A DNA stretch of 64,000 bases. It comes from Mycobacterium sp. (GTDB lineage: Bacteria > Actinomycetota > Actinomycetes > Mycobacteriales > Mycobacteriaceae). The translations under genes and the position numbers were made by a program. The notes under the pieces are model-generated. The model was not told where the DNA came from, ran no database searches, and saw only the letters and a list, made by a program, of their open reading frames with translations. Location: contig JAGQTV010000112.1 of assembly GCA_020438845.1 (NCBI GenBank), forward strand, positions 1-64,000, given 5' to 3'. Shown here one piece after another: positions 17,595-26,045 of the stretch (the stretch's first letter is position 1; the number at the start of each line of letters is the position of its first letter).

Positions 17595-18209
17595 ATGACG
17601 GATTGGCTGAAGCCGGTCACCCTCACAGGTGAGCATGTACGGCTTGAACCGCTTTCTGATGCACACCATGACGCACTCTGCGAGGCGGTTCGTGACGGAG
17701 AACTCTGGCGACTTTGGTATACCGCCATCCCAGATCCGACTCAGATGCACCACGAGATTCAGCGCCGCCTTGACGAGCAGGACCGTGGCACCATGTGTCC
17801 CTTTGCCGTCGTCGACCCGGCCACCGACCGCGCAGTGGGAATGACTACCTACATGAACATCGACCCGGCGAACCGTCGCGTGGAGATCGGATCGACGTGG
17901 TACCGCCACTCTGTCCAGCGAACCGCTCTCAACACCGAAGCCAAGCGCCTGCTGCTGTCCCACGCGTTCGACGATCTTGATTGCATAGCGGTGGAGTTCC
18001 GCACGCACTTCTTCAACCACGCAAGCCGTCGTGCAATCGAGCGCCTGGGCGCCAAGCTCGATGGCGTCCTCCGCAGCCATCAGATAAACCGGCATCCGGG
18101 CGCCCGGGATACGTTGCGAGACACGTGTGTCTACAGCCTCATCGCTGGCGAGTGGCCAACGGTGCGGGCCCACCTTGACTTCACACTCGGCGCCTCATCC
18201 CCGGCCTGA
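17595..18209 (+). CDS. GNAT-family N-acetyltransferase
   Basis: 204 residues resembling RimJ/RimL-type acetyltransferases: LTGEHVRLEPLSDAHHDAL at the start, CPFAVVDPATDRAVGMTTYMNI, then RRVEIGSTWYRHSVQRTALNTEAKRLLLSHAFD for acetyl-CoA binding, and NHASRRAIERLGAKLDGVLR at the C-terminus. The substrate is unknown. The ATG at 17595 has a GGAG SD at 17583-17586, about 8 nt upstream. In-frame upstream codons exist (from 17520), but homologous proteins begin near the chosen start. Confidence 0.85.
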   Translation: MTDWLKPVTLTGEHVRLEPLSDAHHDALCEAVRDGELWRLWYTAIPDPTQMHHEIQRRLDEQDRGTMCPFAVVDPATDRAVGMTTYMNIDPANRRVEIGSTWYRHSVQRTALNTEAKRLLLSHAFDDLDCIAVEFRTHFFNHASRRAIERLGAKLDGVLRSHQINRHPGARDTLRDTCVYSLIAGEWPTVRAHLDFTLGASSPA

Positions 18210-18216
18210 ATCGCAC

Positions 18217-18681
18217 GTGTTCCGCATCCTGTTCGTCTCTCCGCGCATCGCGCCGAACACCGGCAATGCCATCCGCATGGTGGCTGGCACAGGCTGCGAA
18301 CTGCATCTCGTCGAACCACTGGGCTTCGACTTGTCCGAACCGAAGTTGAGGCGCGCGGGCCTCGACTACCACGACCTGGCGTCGGTGACCGTCCACCCGT
18401 CGCTGGAAGCGGCGTGGGACCGGTTCGGGCCTGCGCGGGTCTTCGCGTTCACCGCGCATGCCGAACGGTCCTTCGCGGAGATCACCTATCGGCCCGGGGA
18501 CGTGCTGATGTTCGGGCCGGAGCCAACCGGCCTGGACCGGACCACACTGGCAGATCCGCACATCACTGAGCAGGTGCGCATCCCGATGGTGCCGGGCCGA
18601 CGATCGCTGAATCTGTCCAACGCCGCGGCGGTGGCGGCTTATGAGGCGTGGCGACAGCAGGGCTTTTCAGGAGCGGTCTGA
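18217..18681 (+). CDS. trmL: tRNA (cytidine/uridine-2'-O-)-methyltransferase, TrmL/SpoU family
   Basis: 154 residues, the length of M. tuberculosis SpoU (Rv3366). It has a SPOUT knot fold: FRILFVSPRIAPNTGNAIRM (motif 1 Asn/Arg), DVLMFGPEPTGLD (motif 2) and IPMVPGRRSLNLSNAAAVAAYEAWRQ (motif 3 with the trefoil knot). The expected reaction is 2'-O-methylation of the wobble nucleotide in tRNA-Leu. GTG start, 7 bp after the GNAT gene, so they are probably co-transcribed. Confidence 0.9.
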   Translation: MFRILFVSPRIAPNTGNAIRMVAGTGCELHLVEPLGFDLSEPKLRRAGLDYHDLASVTVHPSLEAAWDRFGPARVFAFTAHAERSFAEITYRPGDVLMFGPEPTGLDRTTLADPHITEQVRIPMVPGRRSLNLSNAAAVAAYEAWRQQGFSGAV

Positions 18682-18682
18682 A

Positions 18683-19324
18683 TCACCAGCTGTCCCAGTG
18701 AGTCAACTCCTCGGCAGGCAGTCTCTTGGCCAGCTTGAAGTCGGTGCCCTTGGTGTAGGCGATCGGAAATAGGCCACCCTGGGTGTAGCGGTCGAACGGG
18801 ATGCCAAGCAACTCGGCAGCCTGCTGTTCCCCGGCGCCGAGGAGGTGCAGTGTGGTCCACGCTGTCCCCAGGCCCCGGGAGCGCAGTGCCAACATGAAAC
18901 TCCAAACCGCCGGCAGCAGCGATCCCCAGAACGACGCCTGGACGCCGGCCTCGGCGCGATCCGGGCGCCCCTCGAGCACCGGAATCATCATCACCGGAGC
19001 CTGCTCAAGGTTCTGGGCGAGGTACTTCGCTGAACTCACGACTGCGTCCATCTGCTTGTCGCGGATATCGCCCCGCGACGGCTTGGGCTGGTCGAGATAC
19101 GGGTTGGCCGCCGCGCGGTAGATGTCGGCCAGCGCCTTCTTCTTGGCGGCGTCCTCGACGAACACCCATTGCCAGCCCTGGGCATTGGAGCCGGTGGGCG
19201 CCTGCAGAGCGATGTCCAGGCACTCCATCAGCACCTCGCGGGGAACCGGCTTGTCGAAGTCGAGGCGTTTGCGCACCGAACGGGTGGTGGTCAGGACTTC
19301 GTCAGCGCTGAGGTTCAGATCCAT
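18683..19324 (-). CDS. Nitroreductase-family FMN oxidoreductase (Rv3368c-like)
   Basis: 213 residues, one shorter than the M. tuberculosis counterpart. TTTRSVRKRLDFDKPVP and QAPTGSNAQGWQWVFV are FMN-binding segments. The C-terminal half has LALRSRGLGTAWTTLHL and PIAYTKGTDFKLAKR. The family reduces nitroaromatics or quinones with NAD(P)H, and the physiological substrate is unknown. I chose the ATG at 19324 (MDLNLSADEV) by family length; an ATG at 19342 adds six residues. It lies downstream of dnaE2 on the same strand with a 32-bp gap. Confidence 0.88.
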   Translation of the reverse strand: MDLNLSADEVLTTTRSVRKRLDFDKPVPREVLMECLDIALQAPTGSNAQGWQWVFVEDAAKKKALADIYRAAANPYLDQPKPSRGDIRDKQMDAVVSSAKYLAQNLEQAPVMMIPVLEGRPDRAEAGVQASFWGSLLPAVWSFMLALRSRGLGTAWTTLHLLGAGEQQAAELLGIPFDRYTQGGLFPIAYTKGTDFKLAKRLPAEELTHWDSW

Positions 19325-19356
19325 GGGCGCGAGCGTACTCATGATTGTCCGCGGGA

Positions 19357-22300
19357 CTACCGGAAGTCGCGGGACCGGGATCCGACGGTCATCGTGATGG
19401 GGCGCATACGCTCGGCCAGCACCGTGACCGCTCCACTCGCATTCTGCACCTGACCGCGGATCAGCAACGCACTCGCCGTCTGTGCCAGGCGCCGGTGTCG
19501 CGCCCACACCCCGGTACTGCACAGCACGTTGACCATGCCCGTCTCGTCCTCAAGGTTCATGAACGTCACTCCCCTGGCCGTCGCCGGTCGCTGCCGGTGA
19601 GTCACCGCACCGGCGACCAGCACCCGGCTGCCGTCGAGAACCTCCCCGAGCCTCTCGGCCGGGATGACCCCCAGCGCGTCGAGGTCGGCGCGCAGGAACT
19701 GAGTCGGGTAGCTGTCCGGGGAGACGCCGGTGGCCCAGACATCGGCTGCGGCAAGTTCCGTCTCGCTCATACCGGGCAGGGCCGGAACATGCGACGACGA
19801 GCCCACCCCGGGCAGCCGGTCAGGTCGCTCGGCAGCCGCCGCTCCCGCTGCCCAGAGCGCCTCCCGGCGAGCCAGCCCGAAGCATCCGAGCGCCCCGGCG
19901 GTGGCCATCGATTCGACCTGGGGAACCGAAAGCTGCACTCGACCGGTCAGATCCAGCAGTGAGGCGTAGGAGCCGCCGGCCTGGCGCTCGGCGACGATGC
20001 GAGTGGCCAGGTCGTCACCGATGTGACGGACCGTCCCAAGCCCCAACCGAACCTCGAGTCCGCCGTTCTCCAGCGTGGCGTGCGCAAGACTGGCATTGAC
20101 GTCGGGCCCATGTACGACAACCCCGTGCCGGCGGGCATCGGCAACCAGCGACTGCGGGGAGTAGAACCCCATCGGCTGTGCCCGCAGCAGCGCAGCACAG
20201 AAGGCCGCCGGATGGTGCAGCTTGAACCAGGACGAGTAGAACACCAGCGAGGCGAATGACAGCGAATGACTTTCCGGGAAACCGAAATTGGCGAACGCCG
20301 CCAACTTCTCGTAGATCCGGTCGGCCACCTCGCCGGTGATGCCGTGACGTTCGGCCATGCCGGCGTAAAACCTCATTCGCAGCCGTTGCATCTTCTCAGT
20401 GGAGCGCTTGGCCCCCATGGCCCGGCGCAATTGGTCGGCCTCGGCTGGCGAGAACCCGGCGCAGTCCACCGCCAACTGCATCAACTGTTCCTGAAAAAGC
20501 GGTACCCCCAACGTCTTCCGCAGAGCGGACTCCATCGACGGATGGTCATAGGTCACCGGCTCCACGCCGTTGCGGCGCTTGATGTAGGGATGCACCGAAC
20601 CGCCCTGGATCGGACCGGGGCGGATCAGCGCGACCTCGACCACCAGGTCGTAGAACACCCGCGGCTTGAGCCGCGGCAGGGTGGCCATCTGGGCGCGGGA
20701 CTCCACCTGAAACACTCCAACCGAATCCGCCCGCTGCAGCATCTCGTAGACGGCCGGCTCGGCAAGGTCGAGACGGGCCAGATCAACCTCGATACCCTTG
20801 TGCTCAGCGAGCAGGTCGATGGCATAGTGCAGCGCGGAGAGCATGCCCAGACCGAGCAGATCGAACTTGACCAAACCGATTGCCGCACAGTCGTCTTTGT
20901 CCCACTGCAACACACTGCGGCCCGGCATGCGAGCCCACTCCACCGGGCACACGTCGGCGATCGGCCGGTCGCAGATCACCATGCCGCCGGAGTGGATACC
21001 CAGGTGCCGGGGCAGATCCCGGATCTGCATCGACAGATCGACCACCTGTTCGGGAATACCGTCGAGGTCGGGTGAGTCCGCCACTGGACCCCACCTGCTT
21101 ATCTGCTTGCTCCAGGCATCCTGCTGCCCTTGGGAGAAACCCAGAGCCCTGGCCATGTCGCGCACTGCACTGCGCCCGCGGTAGGTGATCACGTTGGCGA
21201 CTTGGGCAGCATAGTCGCGGCCATATCTCTCGTAGACGTACTGAATCACCTGTTCACGCAGGTCCGACTCGATATCGATGTCGATGTCGGGTGGTCCGTC
21301 CCGGGCCGGGGAGAGAAACCGTTCGAACAACAGCTCGTTGGCCACCGGGTCGACGGCGGTGACGCCCAGGGCGTAACAGACCGCGGAGTTAGCCGCCGAA
21401 CCCCGACCCTGACACAGGATGTTGTTGCGACGGCAGAACTCGGTGATGTCGTGCACCACCAGGAAATAGCCCGGAAAGTTCAGCGCGGCGATCACGCTGA
21501 GTTCCCGCTCGATCTGAGCGTAGGCACGTGGCGCGGCACTCGGCGGTCCGTAGCGCCTGGCGGCCCCAGCCATCGTCAGCTCGCGCAACCAGCTGTCTTC
21601 GGTGTGGCCGTCAGGCACGTCGAAGGGCGGCAGCCGCGGTGCGATCAGGGCCAATTCGAAGGCGCACTGCTCGCCCAGATCGGCTGCCGCGGTAACGACC
21701 TCGGGGCGCCCGGCGAACAACCGGGCCATCTCTTCCCCCGAGCGCAGATGGGAACCGCCCAGCGGGGCCAGCCAGCCGGCCGCGTCATCCAGCGATTGCC
21801 GCGCCCGGATCGCGGCCATGGCCGCCGCCAGACGGCCGCGGCCCGGATCGGCGAAATGCGCAGCGGTGGTGGCGACCATCCCGACCCCGAAGCGTGGCGC
21901 AAGTTCGGCCAGTGCGGCATTGCGCTCGTCGTCGAGGGGGTGGCCGTGATGGGTCAACTCGACGCTGACCCGCTCGCTGCCGAACCGGTCCACCAGGCCG
22001 GCCAGCGCGGCCGCAGCCGCTTCCGGGCCACCCGATGAAAGCGCCCGTCGCACATGACCTTTGCGGCACCCTGTGAGAATGTGCCAGTGCCCACCGGCGG
22101 CCTCGACCAGAGCGTCGTAGTCATAGCGCAACCGGCCCTTCTCGCCACCGGCCAAGTGGGCGGCGGCCAGTTGACGAGAGAGCCGCCGATATCCTTCCGG
22201 CCCGCGCGCCAGCACCAGCAGATGCGGACCCGGCGGGTCGGGATCCTCAGTGCGCGGAGTGGGCGTCAGCGACAGCTCGGCACCGAAGACGGTTTCGATA

Positions 22301-22623
22301 CCCAGATCCTTGGCCGCCTCGGCGAATCGCACCACTCCGTACAGCCCGTCATGGTCGGTCAGCGCGATGGCGCGCAGATCCAACCGCGCAGCCTCCTCCA
22401 CCAGTTCCTCCGGGGTGGCGGCGCCGTCGAGGAAGCTGAACGCCGAGTGTGCGTGCAACTCGGCGTAGGGCACGCCGGGCCGGCGCAGTCGGTCAATCTC
22501 GGGCGCCCGGTAGCCGTCGCGCTTACGCGACCAGGCCGGACCGGGGGCCGAATGCAGCGGGGGTCTGCTGTTGAGCACCCGCTCCATCTCGGTCCAGGTC
22601 GGCGGCCCGTCGCTCCATCCCAT
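19357..22623 (-). CDS. dnaE2: Error-prone DNA polymerase III alpha subunit
   Basis: 1088 residues. It performs translesion synthesis in SOS mutagenesis together with ImuA' and ImuB. The N-terminal PHP domain has ELHAHSAFSFLDGA (His57/His59). The palm carries PPDIDIDIES with catalytic aspartates, followed by YGRDYAAQVANVITYRGRSAVRD and MPGRSVLQWDKDDCA. A helix-hairpin-helix region and an OB fold (VAGAVTHRQRPATARGVTFMNLEDETG) complete it. The ATG at 22623 lies exactly 6 nt after a TAAAAT -10 (22635-22630) that touches a LexA box, so I prefer it to the GTG at 22629. Confidence 0.95.
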   Translation of the reverse strand: MGWSDGPPTWTEMERVLNSRPPLHSAPGPAWSRKRDGYRAPEIDRLRRPGVPYAELHAHSAFSFLDGAATPEELVEEAARLDLRAIALTDHDGLYGVVRFAEAAKDLGIETVFGAELSLTPTPRTEDPDPPGPHLLVLARGPEGYRRLSRQLAAAHLAGGEKGRLRYDYDALVEAAGGHWHILTGCRKGHVRRALSSGGPEAAAAALAGLVDRFGSERVSVELTHHGHPLDDERNAALAELAPRFGVGMVATTAAHFADPGRGRLAAAMAAIRARQSLDDAAGWLAPLGGSHLRSGEEMARLFAGRPEVVTAAADLGEQCAFELALIAPRLPPFDVPDGHTEDSWLRELTMAGAARRYGPPSAAPRAYAQIERELSVIAALNFPGYFLVVHDITEFCRRNNILCQGRGSAANSAVCYALGVTAVDPVANELLFERFLSPARDGPPDIDIDIESDLREQVIQYVYERYGRDYAAQVANVITYRGRSAVRDMARALGFSQGQQDAWSKQISRWGPVADSPDLDGIPEQVVDLSMQIRDLPRHLGIHSGGMVICDRPIADVCPVEWARMPGRSVLQWDKDDCAAIGLVKFDLLGLGMLSALHYAIDLLAEHKGIEVDLARLDLAEPAVYEMLQRADSVGVFQVESRAQMATLPRLKPRVFYDLVVEVALIRPGPIQGGSVHPYIKRRNGVEPVTYDHPSMESALRKTLGVPLFQEQLMQLAVDCAGFSPAEADQLRRAMGAKRSTEKMQRLRMRFYAGMAERHGITGEVADRIYEKLAAFANFGFPESHSLSFASLVFYSSWFKLHHPAAFCAALLRAQPMGFYSPQSLVADARRHGVVVHGPDVNASLAHATLENGGLEVRLGLGTVRHIGDDLATRIVAERQAGGSYASLLDLTGRVQLSVPQVESMATAGALGCFGLARREALWAAGAAAAERPDRLPGVGSSSHVPALPGMSETELAAADVWATGVSPDSYPTQFLRADLDALGVIPAERLGEVLDGSRVLVAGAVTHRQRPATARGVTFMNLEDETGMVNVLCSTGVWARHRRLAQTASALLIRGQVQNASGAVTVLAERMRPITMTVGSRSRDFR

Positions 22624-22629
22624 TCGCAC

Positions 22630-22635
22630 ATTTTA
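22630..22635 (-). promoter_or_regulatory. -10 element of dnaE2
   Basis: On the minus strand TAAAAT ends 6 nt before the ATG at 22623, so a leaderless mRNA is predicted. The LexA box begins at the adjacent base (22636), so bound LexA would block this promoter directly. Confidence 0.65.
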
Positions 22636-22651
22636 TCGAACGCATGTTCGA
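22636..22651. promoter_or_regulatory. LexA (SOS) box upstream of dnaE2
   Basis: TCGAACGCATGTTCGA is a perfect match to the mycobacterial SOS box TCGAAC-N4-GTTCGA. It sits 12 bp from the dnaE2 ATG and 36 bp from the start of the divergent VIT-family gene. Confidence 0.95.
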
Positions 22652-22675
22652 TAGATCAAGGCTGGCCGTTGGCCT

Positions 22676-22681
22676 TAGGCT
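22676..22681 (+). promoter_or_regulatory. -10 element of the VIT-family gene
   Basis: TAGGCT lies 6 nt before the GTG at 22688, without a Shine-Dalgarno sequence, which is the leaderless pattern. Its -35 region would fall at about 22653-22658, immediately beside the LexA box at 22636-22651. Confidence 0.5.
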
Positions 22682-22687
22682 CGTCCG

Positions 22688-23401
22688 GTGACTTCTCCAG
22701 AGACCCATCCCGCCGAACCACACGTCGGGGCCATCAACACCAAGCTGAACTGGCTGCGCGCCGGGGTTCTCGGCGCCAACGACGGCATCGTCTCGGTCGC
22801 CGGCATCGTCATCGGCGTGGCCGCGGCAACCACCGACCGGGGCCCCATCTTCGCAGCCGGCGTAGCCGGACTGGCCGCCGGCGCGCTGTCGATGGCACTG
22901 GGCGAGTACGTCTCGGTGAGCACCCAGCGGGACACCGAAAAGGCCTTGCTGGCAAAGGAGAGCTGGGAGCTTTCCAACAAGCCGGACGAGGAGTTCGCCG
23001 AACTCGTGGGGCTCTACCGGGCGAAGGGACTGTCCGAGGACACCGCGCGGACGGTGGCCCGCGAACTGACCGACCACGATGCCTTCGCCGCGCATGTCGA
23101 CATCGAACTCGGCATCGACCCCGACGAACTGACCAACCCGTGGCACGCCGCGATCTCCTCGGCGATTTCATTCACCATCGGGGCGCTGCTCCCCATGCTG
23201 GCGATCCTGCTGACCCCGCCGACGATGCGCATTCCGGTCACCTTCGTAGCGGTACTGATCGCACTGGGTATCACCGGCTGGATGAGCGCCCGTCTCGGCG
23301 GCGCCGACTCGATGCGGGCGACCAAGCGGGTGGTCGTCGGCGGCGCCTTGGCGATGGCCATCACCTATCTGGTCGGTCTCGCCATGGGCGGGGTCATCTG
23401 A
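22688..23401 (+). CDS. VIT1/CCC1-family Fe2+/Mn2+ transporter
   Basis: 237 residues. Five hydrophobic segments are visible: two near the N-terminus (GANDGIVSVAGIVIGVAAAT and AGVAGLAAGALSMALGEYVSVS) and three at the C-terminus (ISSAISFTIGALLPMLAILL, PVTFVAVLIALGITGW, KRVVVGGALAMAITYLVGLAMG). The central cytoplasmic part (about 75-150) is Glu/Asp-rich and holds the metal-binding region of the family. It is expected to move Fe2+ or Mn2+ out of the cytoplasm. It is divergent from dnaE2 and may share its LexA box. It ends 1 bp before convergent htdY. Confidence 0.85.
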   Translation: MTSPETHPAEPHVGAINTKLNWLRAGVLGANDGIVSVAGIVIGVAAATTDRGPIFAAGVAGLAAGALSMALGEYVSVSTQRDTEKALLAKESWELSNKPDEEFAELVGLYRAKGLSEDTARTVARELTDHDAFAAHVDIELGIDPDELTNPWHAAISSAISFTIGALLPMLAILLTPPTMRIPVTFVAVLIALGITGWMSARLGGADSMRATKRVVVGGALAMAITYLVGLAMGGVI

Positions 23402-23402
23402 A

Positions 23403-24272
23403 TCAGGCGGTGTACTCGGCGACCCCGTCGTCGAGCACCACGCGGGAGTTGGACCCGTCCGATCCGGCGGCTTCGGTGCGATAGACCGCCCGGCCTTCTG
23501 CGGTGCGCCAAATCGAGGTCGTCAGCGTCTCGCCCGGAAAAACCGGGGACGAGAACCGCGCAGCCATGGCCGTCAGGTTCGCTGCCCTGCCGTCGGCCAA
23601 TTCGGCCAACAGGGCCCGGCCGGCGAACCCATAGGTGCATAACCCGTGCAGTATCGGCTTGTCGAAACCGGCAAGCTCCCGGGCGAACCACGGATCACTG
23701 TGCAGCGGATTTCGGTCACCGGAGAGCCAGTAGATCAACGCCTGATCATCGCGGGTCGACAGCGCGACGCGTGCATCAGGTTCACGGTCGGGGAACTCCG
23801 GAGACGACGGCCGCTGGCCGGGCTCACCCCCGAACCCGCCGGCCCCGCGGATGACCAGAGTGGTCAACGTCTCGGCGACCTCAACGCCGGTCGCCGGATC
23901 GCTGCCGCGGGCGCGCAGCATGATGATCGCGTTCTTGCCCTCGCCTTTGTCCTGGATGTCGGCGACTTCAGAGACCACGGACAGCGCACCGGCAGGCGGG
24001 AGGGGGGCCGAGAGGCGGATCTCCTGCGAGCCGTGCAGCAGCCTCCCCCAGTTGAACGAACCAACCAGCGGCGCGGCAGCGAACCCCATGCAGCAGATCA
24101 CCGCAAAAGTCGGAAACACCTGTTGCGGAGTGTCGTGGCTGTTCTCGGTTGTGAACGCCAGGTCGTCGGCACCGGCACCCACGCCCAGGGCGTAAAGCAG
24201 CGTGTCGCGGTCTGTCCACTCATAGGTTCGGGGTTCTGTCACCGCGCCTATTGCGGTGGGGTCGATTGCCAC
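23403..24272 (-). CDS. htdY: MaoC-type 3-hydroxyacyl-thioester dehydratase
   Basis: 289 residues with a double hot-dog fold. The C-terminal half has the hydratase motif YWLSGDRNPLHSDPWFARELAGFDKPILHGLCTYG, with the catalytic Asp and His. The N-terminal half (YALGVGAGADDLAFTTEN) forms the acyl-binding hot dog. It corresponds to M. tuberculosis HtdY (Rv3389c), which hydrates long-chain trans-2-enoyl-CoA. GTG start at 24272 with AGGAGG 8 nt upstream. A perfect inverted repeat lies 21 bp upstream and may be an operator. Confidence 0.9.
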   Translation of the reverse strand: MAIDPTAIGAVTEPRTYEWTDRDTLLYALGVGAGADDLAFTTENSHDTPQQVFPTFAVICCMGFAAAPLVGSFNWGRLLHGSQEIRLSAPLPPAGALSVVSEVADIQDKGEGKNAIIMLRARGSDPATGVEVAETLTTLVIRGAGGFGGEPGQRPSSPEFPDREPDARVALSTRDDQALIYWLSGDRNPLHSDPWFARELAGFDKPILHGLCTYGFAGRALLAELADGRAANLTAMAARFSSPVFPGETLTTSIWRTAEGRAVYRTEAAGSDGSNSRVVLDDGVAEYTA

Positions 24273-24292
24273 TTGGAGTCCCTCCTGGGGGT

Positions 24293-24308
24293 TGAGATAA
24301 GGATCTCA
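24293..24308. promoter_or_regulatory. Inverted repeat between htdY and lpqD (candidate operator)
   Basis: TGAGAT-AAGG-ATCTCA has 6-bp perfect arms with a 4-bp centre. It is placed upstream of divergent htdY (minus) and lpqD (plus). The size and position suit a TetR-type dimer site. It does not match the KstR motif that I know. No cognate regulator gene lies nearby. Confidence 0.45.
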
Positions 24309-24366
24309 TCGTCACACTGGCGGGATTTCGCTCCGCAAGGGCGATCGACAAGGCACCCTAGTCAGC

Positions 24367-25095
24367 ATGCATCGTTCTCTGCTCCGGAGCATCCTTGGGA
24401 TCTTCGCCGCCTTGATGGCCGTCGTCCTGATGGCGGCCTGCAGTTCGTCGAACCCCGAGGTACGCCAAATCACCCTGACCCTGGTGCGGCATGCCGAGTC
24501 CACGGCGAACGCAAAGGGGCTGATCAACACCAAGCCGCCTGGCCCGCCGCTGTCGGCCGAAGGCCAAAAGCAGGCGGAGGCGCTGGCCAGCAAGCTCAAA
24601 GGCGGCGACTACGACGGCGTCTACTCCTCGGAGTTGCTCCGCTCCGAGCAGACTGCCGAACCGGCCGCCAAGGCGCTCGATGAGAAGGTGGAGGTACTGC
24701 CCGGTCTCAACGAGATCTCGGCAGGCTGGTACGAGGATCTCCCGGTGGACAGGTCCGAAGCGACCTACCTGCTGCCGATGAACTACTGGTTGACCAGCAA
24801 CCGCAAATTCACCATTCCCGGATCGGTGAACGGAAACCAGTTCAACGCCCAGTTCAGTGATGCCGTGCAACACATCTACGACAGTGGCAACAACAAGCCG
24901 ATCGCGTTCTCCAGCGGCAACGCCATCATGATGTGGGTCCTGCTGAACGTGACCAACCCGAAGGACAGCCTCCGTACCGATCACCCGCTGCCGAACACCG
25001 GCCGTGTCGTGGTCACCGGAAACCCGGTAACCGGGTGGACCCTCAAGGAATGGGACGGGATCACCGACTTCTCCGTCGGGGCCACCGGCGACTGA
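24367..25095 (+). CDS. lpqD: Lipoprotein of the histidine phosphatase family
   Basis: 242 residues. The signal peptide has a lipobox LMAAC, giving a lipidated Cys25, so the protein should be anchored outside the cytoplasmic membrane. The phosphoglycerate-mutase-like motif LVRHAES (Arg41, His42) marks the catalytic His, with YSSELLRSEQT and FSSGNAIMMW later. It corresponds to Rv3390 lpqD. The substrate is unknown. The stop overlaps the proposed start of the nucleoside hydrolase by 4 nt. Confidence 0.9.
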   Translation: MHRSLLRSILGIFAALMAVVLMAACSSSNPEVRQITLTLVRHAESTANAKGLINTKPPGPPLSAEGQKQAEALASKLKGGDYDGVYSSELLRSEQTAEPAAKALDEKVEVLPGLNEISAGWYEDLPVDRSEATYLLPMNYWLTSNRKFTIPGSVNGNQFNAQFSDAVQHIYDSGNNKPIAFSSGNAIMMWVLLNVTNPKDSLRTDHPLPNTGRVVVTGNPVTGWTLKEWDGITDFSVGATGD

Positions 25096-26045
25096 CACCG
25101 GTATTCGCCGACGTCGACACCGGGATCGACGACGCCCTCGCACTGGTCTTTCTGCTGGCCAGCAGCGACGCCGATCTGATCGGGCTGGCCGCGACAGCCG
25201 GAAATGTCAGCGTGGACCAGGTGTGCCGCAACAACCTGGGCCTCCTGCGGGTATGTGGCCGGTCCGGCGTGCCGGTGTCCCGGGGAGCCGACCAGCCGCT
25301 GGCAACCCCACTGCGCACGGCCGAGGACACCCACGGGCCGACGGGCCTGGGCTATGCCCAACTACTGGCACCCGCCGAGCAGGGGCCGACCGAGTACGAC
25401 GCCGCCGAAGCGTGGGGGCGCGCCGCGCGTGCCCGTCCCGGCGTTCTGGTCGGGGTGGCCACCGGCCCCCTGACGAATTTGGCGCTGGCATTACGCGCCG
25501 AGCCGGCGCTGCCGAGCCTGCTGGGGCGGCTGGTGGTCGTGGGCGGACGGAACACCGTGGTGGACCCGGAGGCCGCTGCCGAGGTGTACGCGGCCTGGGG
25601 GCGGGCCGCGCAGGCGAATGTCATTGGTGTTGACAAACTTCCGCTCCTCTGTGGACCCGACGTCACCGAGCGTGCGGTGGTGACCCCCGAGTTCCTGCGC
25701 CGCCTGGCCGATGCGGCGGGGTCGGCGGCGAATCCGTTGTGGGACGTGTTGGAGAACTCCGTTCGGTTCCGGTTCGAGGTCAACGTCGAACGGGGCGTGG
25801 GCAATCTGGCCTACCTGCACGACCCGGTGGCTGTGGCGGTGGCGCTGGATCCCGGACTCATCGAGACTCGACTCGCCGCCGTCGACGTCAGCCCGACCGG
25901 AAGCGCGGAACCGGGTCGAACGACCCTGAGCTGGGATCATCGGACCCCCAACGCCCAGGTTGCCGTCGACGTCGACGCGGCAACATTTCTCGAACGTTTC
26001 CTGGAGCGGGTGGGGCGGTTCGCCCGCCGGACCGGTCATTCGTAG
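25092..26045 (+). CDS. iunH: Inosine-uridine preferring nucleoside hydrolase
   Basis: About 317 residues. The FADVDTGIDDALAL motif supplies the Ca2+-binding aspartates, followed by THGPTGLGYA and GPLTNLALAL. DPEAAAEVYA and a C-terminal LHDPVAVA complete the active site. It splits ribonucleosides to base and ribose. No ATG, GTG or TTG exists near the conserved N-terminus. I propose the CTG at 25092, which overlaps the lpqD TGA (CTGA); an ATG at 25050 would add 14 basic residues. The loop before DPEAA is much shorter than in M. tuberculosis IunH and lacks the Glu of the usual EWN/EFN motif. It overlaps convergent imuB by 10 bp. Confidence 0.82.
   Translation: MTPVFADVDTGIDDALALVFLLASSDADLIGLAATAGNVSVDQVCRNNLGLLRVCGRSGVPVSRGADQPLATPLRTAEDTHGPTGLGYAQLLAPAEQGPTEYDAAEAWGRAARARPGVLVGVATGPLTNLALALRAEPALPSLLGRLVVVGGRNTVVDPEAAAEVYAAWGRAAQANVIGVDKLPLLCGPDVTERAVVTPEFLRRLADAAGSAANPLWDVLENSVRFRFEVNVERGVGNLAYLHDPVAVAVALDPGLIETRLAAVDVSPTGSAEPGRTTLSWDHRTPNAQVAVDVDAATFLERFLERVGRFARRTGHS

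Noticed and set aside
20266-21075. Plus-strand open frame inside dnaE2
   Set aside because: It mirrors the codon pattern of the polymerase gene and has no domain features.
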